Positions 52,494-59,823 of a stretch of 64,000 nt of DNA are shown here, piece after piece (within the stretch, counting starts at the first letter, position 1; each line of letters opens with the position of its first letter). The translations under genes were made by a program, and so were the position numbers. A model generated the notes under the pieces. That model was not told the DNA's origin. It saw only the letters and a program-made list of their open reading frames with translations, and did no database searches. This DNA is from Flavobacterium sp. NG2 (lineage in GTDB: Bacteria > Bacteroidota > Bacteroidia > Flavobacteriales > Flavobacteriaceae). The stretch lies in the NCBI RefSeq assembly GCF_034119845.1, contig NZ_CP139420.1:474001-538000 (forward strand), read 5' to 3'.

Positions 52494-53906
52494 ATGAAAA
52501 AAAATTACATTTTATTATTATTGGCTTTGATGCCATATTTGGGGTTTTCTCAATTAGTAACAAACAATACTTTTGATGCCAATATTAATGGCTGGACAGC
52601 AAATGGCTCAGGAACTACTGTTACACATACTACTGCTGCTGGAGAGTTTAATAATGGTCCTGGAGCAATGAAACTTATTGCAGGTGCTGCTGCTGGAAGA
52701 GCACAATCTTCACCAAATACAGTTCCATCGACAGCAGGAGATTATTTGGTAACTTCTAAAGTTAAAGGTACTGCAGGGACAACTATTCAAATAATTGTTT
52801 TTCAAACTGGAAATACTAAAACTGGTACTGCTCAAACATTAACTGGAGGATGGGACACAGTGAGCTTCCTTGCCACTGGTTTAGATGCTACGAATACTGC
52901 AAATGTGAGATTTGTTGCCGGTTCAGCTAGTACATATTTTATTGATGATGTTTACTTTACGTATCAAATTCCACCTGGTTCACAATTAACTACTGCTGTT
53001 ACAGGTGCTGGAACCGTAGCCAAAAGTCCTGATCAAATATCCTATCCATCGCCTACTAATGTTACAGTGACTGCTACACCAGCAACACACTGGGTATTCA
53101 ATAACTGGTCAGGTGATCTTACTGGATCAACAAATCCTGATGTGGTTGCTTTAGATGGTACAAACAACAAATCCGTTACAGCTAATTTTGGAATTGATCC
53201 AGCATTTAATTATGCATTTCTCTTTAATACTGATGGGAATGCTGAAGGTTGGTCAACTGATCCTCAATTAACTGCTACTGTTACAGGAGGTATCGCTACA
53301 TTGACACCAACAGCAAATCAATTTGCAAGATTTAGTTTAACAGGTTTTCCAATCAATCCAGCGACTTATAACAAGGTAACTATTAAACTAAAAAATAATT
53401 CAGCAACATCGGATCAATTGGGGATTATTGTAACTAATAATTCAGCTGTTACTAATACAACTACTTATGCTATGTCAGTTAGCGATGCAGGGTATCAAAC
53501 CTATGCTATACCATTGAATACAATTGCTGCATGGACAGGAAGTATAGTCGATTTTAGAATTAGAATTGCAGATGAGGACAATCCAACTTCAGGAAGACCT
53601 TCAGATGCAGGTACTATTTTAATTGATGAAATTGTTTTTAGTTATGATTCTACTCTATCAACTTCTTCATTTGAGTCAGATAGTAATGCCGTTTCAGTTT
53701 ATCCAAACCCAGTACAAAACACATTGAATGTTGCTTCAGGTCAAAATGTATCTTCAGTAGCGATCTACAATATGTTAGGTCAAAATGTAGCTTCCCAAGC
53801 TGGTGGAAACGAAGTAAATGTAAGTGTTTTGAAATCAGGTATCTATGTAGCTAAAGTAACTTTAGAAAACGGTGCTGTTGTAAATGAGCGTTTTATAAAA
53901 GAATAA
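52494..53906 (+). CDS. Multi-domain glycan-binding T9SS protein, no catalytic domain seen
   Basis: A 470-residue secreted protein. After the signal peptide (ends LGFSQ) comes a CBM4/9- or galactose-binding-like sandwich (about 20-155: NNTFDANINGWTANGSG, YFIDDVYFTY). A divergent InlB-type repeat follows (about 163-240: VTVTATPATHWVFNNWSGD), then a second sandwich (about 240-390: NTDGNAEGWSTDPQLTATV, LIDEIVFSYD) and a T9SS sorting domain (about 395-470). No catalytic motif is recognised, so a surface glycan-binding or adhesion role in partnership with the GH5 is the best guess. It is the last gene of the PUL and ends before a terminator and the tRNA remnant. Confidence 0.75.
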   Translation: MKKNYILLLLALMPYLGFSQLVTNNTFDANINGWTANGSGTTVTHTTAAGEFNNGPGAMKLIAGAAAGRAQSSPNTVPSTAGDYLVTSKVKGTAGTTIQIIVFQTGNTKTGTAQTLTGGWDTVSFLATGLDATNTANVRFVAGSASTYFIDDVYFTYQIPPGSQLTTAVTGAGTVAKSPDQISYPSPTNVTVTATPATHWVFNNWSGDLTGSTNPDVVALDGTNNKSVTANFGIDPAFNYAFLFNTDGNAEGWSTDPQLTATVTGGIATLTPTANQFARFSLTGFPINPATYNKVTIKLKNNSATSDQLGIIVTNNSAVTNTTTYAMSVSDAGYQTYAIPLNTIAAWTGSIVDFRIRIADEDNPTSGRPSDAGTILIDEIVFSYDSTLSTSSFESDSNAVSVYPNPVQNTLNVASGQNVSSVAIYNMLGQNVASQAGGNEVNVSVLKSGIYVAKVTLENGAVVNERFIKE

Positions 53907-53968
53907 TTTGAACGATTGCCCTAAATACCCCGATTTAGTTTGAAACTAAATCAAGAACTAAAAACGAC

Positions 53969-54003
53969 TAAATCGGGACCGATAAAATTCTGTCCCGATT
54001 TTA
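53969..54003 (+). terminator. Rho-independent terminator at end of PUL
   Basis: TAAATCGGGAC pairs with GTCCCGATTTTA and is followed by TTTTAT. An alternative upstream hairpin CCCGATTTAGT/ACTAAATCGGG (53932-53977) shares one arm, so two mutually exclusive folds are possible. Confidence 0.75.
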
Positions 54004-54157
54004 TTTTATAATTAACAACAGCTCATAACTAAAATCTATCTTATCTTTTTGTAATTTTGTTATATCAAAATGGTATAAAACTAACTAAATTGATAGGGGT
54101 ACAATTCGGAGTACTTTCATTAAATACACTTAGTAAAGTCAATAATAACGCTACATG

Positions 54158-54189
54158 AGAGAGGTTATACAAATCCCTTCCTCTCTGCT
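54158..54189 (+). other. tRNA-Ser remnant / putative att site 2
   Basis: AGAGAGG (54158-54164), matching the tRNA-Ser 5' acceptor strand, lies seven bases before an 18-base exact copy of the tRNA 3' end (54172-54189). The body of the tRNA is missing. A terminator follows, as after the real tRNA. This fits an island boundary 51 kb from the intact gene. A degenerate 21-base repeat (54095-54115 and 54289-54310) brackets it. No gene is seen at 53907-54347. Confidence 0.65.
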
Positions 54190-54210
54190 AAAGTGAATTT
54201 AAAGCAAGAT

Positions 54211-54245
54211 AAAACCCCTAAAAACGTATGTTTTTAGGGGTTTTT
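54211..54245 (+). terminator. Strong terminator hairpin after tRNA remnant
   Basis: AAAACCCCTAAAAAC and GTTTTTAGGGGTTTT form a perfect 15-base stem around GTAT, then TCG. It is analogous in place to the tRNA-Ser terminator at 3322-3357. Confidence 0.85.
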
Positions 54246-54347
54246 CGTTTCGTAATCCTTCCATTCAATTCATTTAGCACTAATACCTAGGGATACAAAT
54301 CGGACTACCTATTTTATGAAATAAATTGTGCTCCTATTTTTTTTATA

Positions 54348-55993
54348 GGCACATTCAGAAGTAAGCCTACTTTTTTGCAAGAAATAAAAAAATGACCAAA
54401 TTTTAGAGTTTCAAAATTGGTCATTTTTATTTTTCACGGACTCTGATGTATCAAAAAAGTCTTTTTTAGGTATTGACTAGACGCACGTTCTCCACGGAGG
54501 TGTTTTTTGTTTTTTTAGGCTGCTAAAATTTGTTGCTGCTTGAGAATTCTTCTTCCTATTTCCAGGGCATTTCCTGTATGTATTCCGAAGAAGATCCAAA
54601 GCATTTCACTTTTTTGGGTTTTGGCTTTTATCTTTTTTAGATTGTAATGTTCTTTCTCTTTTCCAAAACTTCCTTCTAATCGAGTGGAGCGTTCTTTTTT
54701 GATTTCTTTAGCTAAGATTTTACGCTGTTCTTCATTTTTGCCAGCTTTTCCTTTTCGCACAAAATCGGTTTGGATGTTGTTTGAAGTGGTGAATGTTCGA
54801 TTTTTATTGGTGGCATAAATTGCATCAGCACCAAGCATTTTTACTTTAGTTTTGGTTAAGTTTTGAGCGCAAAAAACCGTGCTTTGAAGACGTGTACCTT
54901 CATTGAAAGCTCTGTACTGAATATGTTCTATAAAATTAATTCCATCAATTTGGATTTTGTTGACTTTGGCTCCAAATTCAACTTGTTTTACTTCCTTACC
55001 TCTTACAATAGGTCTAATATAGCTTTTACTAATACTTATTATTCTATCTGGAACACTTTTGCCTGTTTTAAAAATTTGAGACTGTTGTTGATACACCTTA
55101 GCGATTAGAGAACGTTGGTTTTTGTATTTTTTAGTAGCTTCAAAAGAATTTTGATTCTCAATTTTATTGAGTTCAGCGTTAAGTTTGTACAATAATTTCA
55201 ACAGTCCTCTGGTTACTTTTGTACGGTGTTTTGATTGCTTTTTTCTTTTTTTAGAATATTCATTATAGCGTCTACACCAATCCAAATACTTGGTTCTTGG
55301 TAACTTGATTTTTAACATACCACATAAGGCTTCCATTTGTTTGTAATTCCATTGTACGCATTCCCATAGTAGTTTTTGATTAGTTGGAAAGCGTACCTCG
55401 CTTTCGTAACAAGTGGCATCGGTAAAAATTTTATCCAAATCACTCATAAATGGAATCCAGTTTTTAGCTAATATTTCTTGACTCTTTCGAATATTTAAAC
55501 CTTTGGAGAGTTCCATTCTGATTTGGCTCACGATTTTAAAATTAGTCAGGGGCTTGTCTATAGGAATTAGAATGTCGCAAAAAAACTGCATGAAAATATT
55601 ACCGTTCAAAAGCTCAATAAGTTTTTTATCCGAGCAACCGTAGTAATTTTTTAACATCATCAGGGCAATCTTACCCTTGGGACTAAAATAACAATGAGTC
55701 CCTTTGTTAGAATCTTTCAATTTGAAGGCTTGACTAAGCTCAGAAAAAGGCATTGAAAGGTATATTTTACCCAAATCCGTTTTTAAAAATTGGGCGTAAA
55801 AACTATCAAAATTTTCATTGATAGTAAAAATTGAAAATTTGTATTGAAATTCGCTTAAACGTACTATTTTTGCCATCACACTTTAAAAGAAAACCCCGTT
55901 TTTGACTCGTTTTGAGCAATTTCGGGGTTTGTTTCTTCTAAAATAATACCTATTTTGCTGAAAAACAACTTTTTGTGTTATTATGAATGTGCC
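54348..55993. mobile_element. Insertion sequence, IS5/IS1182-like (about 1646 bp)
   Basis: GGCACATTCA at 54348-54357 is inverted at 55984-55993 (TGAATGTGCC). Both ends are flanked by TTTATA (54342-54347 and 55994-55999), a possible 6-bp target duplication, although the AT-rich hexamer is weak evidence. A transposase gene on the minus strand fills most of it. Hairpins lie near both ends: TGACCAAATTTT/CAAAATTGGTCA (54386-54428, transposase terminator) and AAACCCCG/CGGGGTTT (55891-55930). Family assignment is tentative. Confidence 0.8.
54515..55879 (-). CDS. DDE transposase (IS5/IS1182-like)
   Basis: A 454-residue transposase, apparently full length. The N-terminal half resembles the DUF772-type transposase domain (FKLKDSNKGTHCYFSPKG, LMMLKNYYGCSDKKLIELL). 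Probable catalytic acids are Asp in DKIFTDATCYESEVRFPT, Asp in GADAIYATNKNR, and Glu in RSTRLEGSFGKEKEHYN. A basic central linker (KYLDWCRRYNEYSKKRKKQS) separates the first two. It is bounded by the element's inverted repeats. Confidence 0.88.
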   Translation of the reverse strand: MMAKIVRLSEFQYKFSIFTINENFDSFYAQFLKTDLGKIYLSMPFSELSQAFKLKDSNKGTHCYFSPKGKIALMMLKNYYGCSDKKLIELLNGNIFMQFFCDILIPIDKPLTNFKIVSQIRMELSKGLNIRKSQEILAKNWIPFMSDLDKIFTDATCYESEVRFPTNQKLLWECVQWNYKQMEALCGMLKIKLPRTKYLDWCRRYNEYSKKRKKQSKHRTKVTRGLLKLLYKLNAELNKIENQNSFEATKKYKNQRSLIAKVYQQQSQIFKTGKSVPDRIISISKSYIRPIVRGKEVKQVEFGAKVNKIQIDGINFIEHIQYRAFNEGTRLQSTVFCAQNLTKTKVKMLGADAIYATNKNRTFTTSNNIQTDFVRKGKAGKNEEQRKILAKEIKKERSTRLEGSFGKEKEHYNLKKIKAKTQKSEMLWIFFGIHTGNALEIGRRILKQQQILAA

Positions 55994-56032
55994 TTTATAA
56001 ACCCAAGTAAAAATAAGGTGTTCAGGCGTGTG

Positions 56033-56082
56033 ATTATACTGGTTTGATATACGAACATGTAGAGCCTTATATTGTAAGTTAG
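56033..56082. repeat. Degenerate direct repeat left of fic
   Basis: ATTATACTGGTTTGATATAC at 56033, continuing GAACATGT and CCTTATA, is repeated with few changes at 57415-57462. Both can be read as YTGLIYEHV followed by KPY or EPY near a stop codon, so they may be the decayed 3' end of a coding sequence. Confidence 0.6.
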
Positions 56083-56152
56083 AAGTACTTTCTATAGGGT
56101 AAAACTAGTTCATTATTTGTGAAGTTTATTATCTTTAAAATTATAGTTTATA

Positions 56153-56210
56153 CGGTGAATAATCACTCTAATCACCGTAATATTGCGGTGATTAGAGTGA
56201 TTATTCACCG
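56153..56210. promoter_or_regulatory. Perfect 25-bp inverted repeat upstream of fic
   Basis: Left arm 56153-56177 (CGGTGAATAATCACTCTAATCACCG) is written here only by its ends: it begins CGGTGAATAATC and ends CTAATCACCG. The right arm 56186-56210 is its exact reverse complement, with an 8-base loop. A further copy of GCGGTGATTA lies at 56259-56268, next to the start codon, as part of ACCGC-AAATAA-GCGGT. Probably a binding site for autoregulation of fic, or a DNA/RNA hairpin. Confidence 0.75.
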
Positions 56211-56267
56211 CAAGAAGTTGGAGTTGTAATGATTATGTCTTATATTTACCGCAAATAAGCGGTGATT

Positions 56268-57350
56268 ATGTACATACACGAACAGAAAAACTGGCCTACT
56301 TTTACTTGGGATGCTGATGCAATCAGTGCAATACTTGGAGCTGTTCGTCATCGTCAAGGACGAGTTTTAGGTCAAATGCAAACACTTGGATTTCAAATAC
56401 AGGAAGAAACGATGCTTAAGGCATTGACTATGGATGTGACTAAATCAAGTGAGATAGAAGGGGAACTCTTAAATCCAGAACAAGTACGTTCTTCAATCGC
56501 AAGACGTTTAGGTATCGAAATTGCTGGAGCAATAACAGCCGATCGGGATGTAGAAGGAGTCGTAGAAATGATGCTTGACGCAACACAACGTTTTGATGTT
56601 CCCTTGACTGCCGATAGATTGTTTGACTGGCATGCTGCCTTATTTCCTACAGGACGAAGCGGTATGTATAAGATAAAAACCGCCACTTGGCGTGATGATG
56701 TTATGCAGGTAACTTCTGGGCCTATAGGCAAAGAAACAATACATTTTGAAGCACCCATTGCCTCAAAAGTACCAGGAGAAATGGCTGAGTTCTTAGAATG
56801 GATAGAGCAGCAACAAGATCTAGATCTAGTACTCAAAGCGGGAATTGCTCATTTGTGGTTTGTTACCATACACCCTTTTGATGACGGTAATGGTCGAATA
56901 GCACGTGCTATTACTGATATGTTGCTAGCTCGAGCTGATAAAAGCTCGCAACGATTTTATTCTATGTCGGCACAGATACAAGCCGAACGCAATAAGTATT
57001 ATGATATATTGGAAAGTACTCAAAAAGGCAAGCTTGATATTACTTCATGGCTCGTATGGTTTTTAGATTGCCTGATGCGTGCTATGGATCAAACGGATGA
57101 AACTATTGCAAAAACGATTGCTCGATCTCAATTTTGGAAAAATCAGAAGGAAACAGAGTTTAATTTGCGACAACGAAAAATACTGGAAATGCTATTAGAT
57201 GATTTCTTCGGAAACTTAAATGTTTCCAAATATGCAAAAATAACCAAAACATCAACTGATACAGCACTGCGTGATTTGCAAAACCTTGTCCAAAAAAATG
57301 TTTTGGAACAAGTAGGCAGTGGTAGAAGTACTGCGTATAGGCTAAAATAA
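56268..57350 (+). CDS. fic: Fic family protein (AMPylase) with self-inhibitory motif
   Basis: A 360-residue Fic protein, predicted to transfer AMP or a similar nucleotide group to a target protein. It has an N-terminal DUF4172-type domain (MYIHEQKNWPTFTWD). The inhibitory helix motif (S/T)xxxE(G/N) is Ser60 to Gly65 (SSEIEG) placed before the Fic core, as in class II Fic proteins. The Fic motif HPFDDGNGR is at residues 202-210. A C-terminal winged helix (about 300-360: NVSKYAKITKTSTDTALRDL) may bind DNA. The ATG at 56268 is preferred because homologues start MYIHE. A GTG two codons upstream (56262) is in frame. The perfect palindrome upstream suggests autoregulation. Confidence 0.93.
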   Translation: MYIHEQKNWPTFTWDADAISAILGAVRHRQGRVLGQMQTLGFQIQEETMLKALTMDVTKSSEIEGELLNPEQVRSSIARRLGIEIAGAITADRDVEGVVEMMLDATQRFDVPLTADRLFDWHAALFPTGRSGMYKIKTATWRDDVMQVTSGPIGKETIHFEAPIASKVPGEMAEFLEWIEQQQDLDLVLKAGIAHLWFVTIHPFDDGNGRIARAITDMLLARADKSSQRFYSMSAQIQAERNKYYDILESTQKGKLDITSWLVWFLDCLMRAMDQTDETIAKTIARSQFWKNQKETEFNLRQRKILEMLLDDFFGNLNVSKYAKITKTSTDTALRDLQNLVQKNVLEQVGSGRSTAYRLK

Positions 57351-57414
57351 ATATTCACAATTATTACTAGGAATCTTTATCGAAATTCAGCTGATGGTAT
57401 TGAAGAATTCCTTA

Positions 57415-57462
57415 ATTATACTGGTTTGATATATGAACATGTTAAACCTTATACTAGTTAAG
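57415..57462. repeat. Degenerate direct repeat right of fic
   Basis: The second copy of the element at 56033-56082. It lies in an open stretch that continues in frame after the fic stop codon to a stop at 57459-57461 (RNSADGIEEFLNYTGLIYEH). Confidence 0.6.
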
Positions 57463-57624
57463 AAAATTATAGTAACCTAGTTGAAATTTGAATAAGTATT
57501 ATTAGGGACTATTGCTAAAAAATCGTATTTAAGTAGTATTCAATTGCAACTTGCAAATTGAACCAAAATTAATAGTGCACTTTGATTGAAGAATCTGTAA
57601 AGCATTGTAAATACAGGATTATAC

Positions 57625-57652
57625 AGAGAGACACGAATCCCTTCCTCTCTGC
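57625..57652 (+). other. tRNA-Ser remnant / putative att site 3
   Basis: CGAATCCCTTCCTCTCTGC (57634-57652) is identical over 19 bases to the tRNA-Ser 3' end, preceded by AGAGAGA (57625-57631), one base off the 5' acceptor strand. Probably the outer boundary of a tandem island. The rest of 57463-57750 shows no gene. Confidence 0.6.
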
Positions 57653-57750
57653 AATCCAAGCGGGAATTTCTGTAACAACAGAGGTTCTCGTATACTTTTT
57701 AAAAGTAGAGAGAGATACAGCTTGTATAATACGTATTAAATGCAAACAAA

Positions 57751-57785
57751 AAGTGCCCATTGCTACATCCAAGCAATGGGCACTT
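57751..57785. terminator. Bidirectional terminator hairpin
   Basis: AAGTGCCCATTGC pairs perfectly with GCAATGGGCACTT around TACATCCAA, with A- and T-rich flanks on either side. It ends the minus-strand T9SS gene and would stop transcripts from the fic side as well. Confidence 0.88.
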
Positions 57786-57808
57786 TATTCTAATCAGTTA
57801 GTAATGGA

Positions 57809-59521
57809 TTATTTCTTTACAATTTTTGAAGTAGAAACTCCTTTTTCAGATGTCAAACGCAACATGTAGATTCCTTTTTTCAAAGAAGATACGTTAATTG
57901 ATTCTGATGGTTTGTTTTGAGTCAAAACCACTTTACCAGAAGCATCAATAACTTGAGCCGATTTCAAGACCTCTTGTGTTTGAATATATAATACTTCACT
58001 TACTGGATTTGGATACACAGAAAATTCAAAAGCATTTTGTTTCTTAACTGACAAAGTTGGATTATTATACGTCAACACCACTTTACTCCCTGGATAAGAA
58101 GCAGTCCAATATAACGGTAATGCAGGACTGAATGTTGGTGTTCCTGTTATTGTACCTGCATTTGTTGTAATAATATCGACTGTTGTATTTGCGTTTGATG
58201 AAATTCCTGTAAGGTCTATTACAGTCCCAGTTAAATTAATTGAAGCCGCCGCTACTGTAGCATTTATTTGATCAAAATCAGTTCCTGCTACACCACTAGC
58301 TGTCGCCGCAACGTTCATTCTTAAAGTTGTAGTACCAAAAGCTACTGAAGAACCAGCAATATTCATAACTCCTTTTGCAACATCTCCTCCAGGTGACAAT
58401 TTACCTGATGTAAAAGTATTTGTTACCGACTTTATATCCGTATTATAAGTAGTTCCCGCATTTGTATTTATCGTTCCTGTATTTACCAAAGTCGACACAT
58501 TGTTATTAATTGCATTTACCGTTCCTAAAGTAGTATTAAAAGTAATTGTACCGCTATTCAATAAGTTAGAAGTTACCGTAGTATTACCTATAATTCCAGC
58601 AGAATATCCCCCTTCCATTATAATCGTCCCTTTATTATCTAAATTAGCAGTAGTACCCGTAGCACCAGCAAAAGTAATAGCAGTAGTATTCGTATCAGTA
58701 GTACAAAATCCTTTGATAGTAGTACCTGTAGCCACCTCAATATTTGTAAAGTCAGTCGAAGCCGAAGTAGAACCTCCTGTTATATTAAATAATCGATGCT
58801 TAGTTGGTGAAAGAGAAGTCCCCATAATAATACCAGTACCTGCAATTTTACCTCTACCCCCTGCCAATGCTAAAAACACTCCTGCAGCACTGGTAAAACT
58901 TTGATCTAAATTTATTGTTGTAGTAGCTGCATTCAATTCCAAAACAGGTACAGAAGCTGTTCCAAAATTATTAAAATTAACAAATCCTCCAGAAGTAGAA
59001 GTAGTAGCTACCAAAATCCCAGCCCCAGCATAACCTGTATCTAATAAAGGATTTGTATTTGTAGGTTTTTGACAAAGAATAGTGACGTTTGCAGCTCCTG
59101 AATTTAAATTCAAAGTCCCCAAATTATTCAATTTACCACCCTTAATAGTCAAAGCTGCTCCAGTATGAGTTACAGTCAATACATTTCCAACTGCAATATT
59201 TAAGACACCTTGAGAAGTAAGCGCACTACTCCCAGTAACAGTACTTCCTAATGTCAATTGTTTAATTGTTGTGCTAGCTACATCGTAATTACACACCCCT
59301 TCATTAATATTAACTATATCCCCAAGATTATTACCCGGAACAGTACCAGGAGTATCTGGAGCCGAAGTCCAATTTGCAGGGTCAGACCAGTTTCCTGTAG
59401 TACCTCCTACCCATGTATAAGTAGCTTGTGCCCATACATTATTTGCGAACATCCCGCAAACCAAAACCATAAAAACAGCCATTACCGTTTTCTTTTTTCC
59501 AAAAATGTAATTTTTTTTCAT
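57809..59521 (-). CDS. T9SS-sorted surface protein, autotransporter/beta-helix-like
   Basis: A 570-residue secreted protein. The N-terminal signal peptide (MVLVCGMFANNVWAQ) is followed by YTWVGGTTGNWSDPANW, a motif seen at the start of many flavobacterial surface proteins. The body is a long Gly/Thr/Asn-rich stretch of beta-strand repeats with autotransporter-like patterns (GGKLNNLGTLNLNSGAANV, LNSGTITFNTTLGTVNAINN). The T9SS sorting domain covers about the last 75 residues (FSVYPNPVSEVLYIQTQEVL). The function is unknown. Adhesion or a cell-surface role is plausible. It lies outside the PUL, convergent with fic. Confidence 0.78.
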   Translation of the reverse strand: MKKNYIFGKKKTVMAVFMVLVCGMFANNVWAQATYTWVGGTTGNWSDPANWTSAPDTPGTVPGNNLGDIVNINEGVCNYDVASTTIKQLTLGSTVTGSSALTSQGVLNIAVGNVLTVTHTGAALTIKGGKLNNLGTLNLNSGAANVTILCQKPTNTNPLLDTGYAGAGILVATTSTSGGFVNFNNFGTASVPVLELNAATTTINLDQSFTSAAGVFLALAGGRGKIAGTGIIMGTSLSPTKHRLFNITGGSTSASTDFTNIEVATGTTIKGFCTTDTNTTAITFAGATGTTANLDNKGTIIMEGGYSAGIIGNTTVTSNLLNSGTITFNTTLGTVNAINNNVSTLVNTGTINTNAGTTYNTDIKSVTNTFTSGKLSPGGDVAKGVMNIAGSSVAFGTTTLRMNVAATASGVAGTDFDQINATVAAASINLTGTVIDLTGISSNANTTVDIITTNAGTITGTPTFSPALPLYWTASYPGSKVVLTYNNPTLSVKKQNAFEFSVYPNPVSEVLYIQTQEVLKSAQVIDASGKVVLTQNKPSESINVSSLKKGIYMLRLTSEKGVSTSKIVKK

Positions 59522-59770
59522 AATTAATTATTTAAATTATTAGTTGATAAAAAACAGTCTCCTACTAACCAACTGTAAGCCTCTATTTTTCAAAAGAAAA
59601 AGCGAAACTCATTCCCCAGTTAACCAAACGATACCATTCCTTTTACTCCCTACAAAATTGATTAATTAATCATAATTAAAAATCTACATATGGTTTTTAA
59701 AACAGAATAAATGGTCTTTTTACAGCCTCAAAACTGAAATCAGCCTGAACAAAATGACCATATAAAAAAT

Positions 59771-59792
59771 CCCCTTCGCTCACACGAAAGGG
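59771..59792 (-). terminator. Terminator of rluB
   Basis: Read on the minus strand, CCCTTTCG pairs with CGAAGGGG (one mismatch) around TGTGAG and is followed by ATTTTTTA. The remaining intergenic stretch 59522-59823 shows AT-rich sequence and no gene. Confidence 0.7.
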
Positions 59793-59823
59793 ACTGTCCT
59801 ATAAATAAGTTTTTTAAAACTAA

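Noticed and set aside
3298..54189. Integrase or relaxase of the proposed island
   Set aside because: Looked for tyrosine/serine recombinase and mobilisation proteins among all long frames. Only the two DDE transposases were found, so no integrase is reported.
56393..56836. 147-codon minus-strand frame inside fic
   Set aside because: It overlaps the conserved Fic domain coding sequence and is a shadow.
57582..57869. Open frame of 95 codons on the + strand between fic and the T9SS gene
   Set aside because: It runs through the tRNA remnant and the terminator and overlaps the end of the minus-strand gene. Composition does not look coding.
58500..58904. 134-codon open frame opposite the T9SS surface protein
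   Set aside because: A shadow of the Thr/Val/Asn-rich repeats of the real gene on the minus strand, with no leader or domain.
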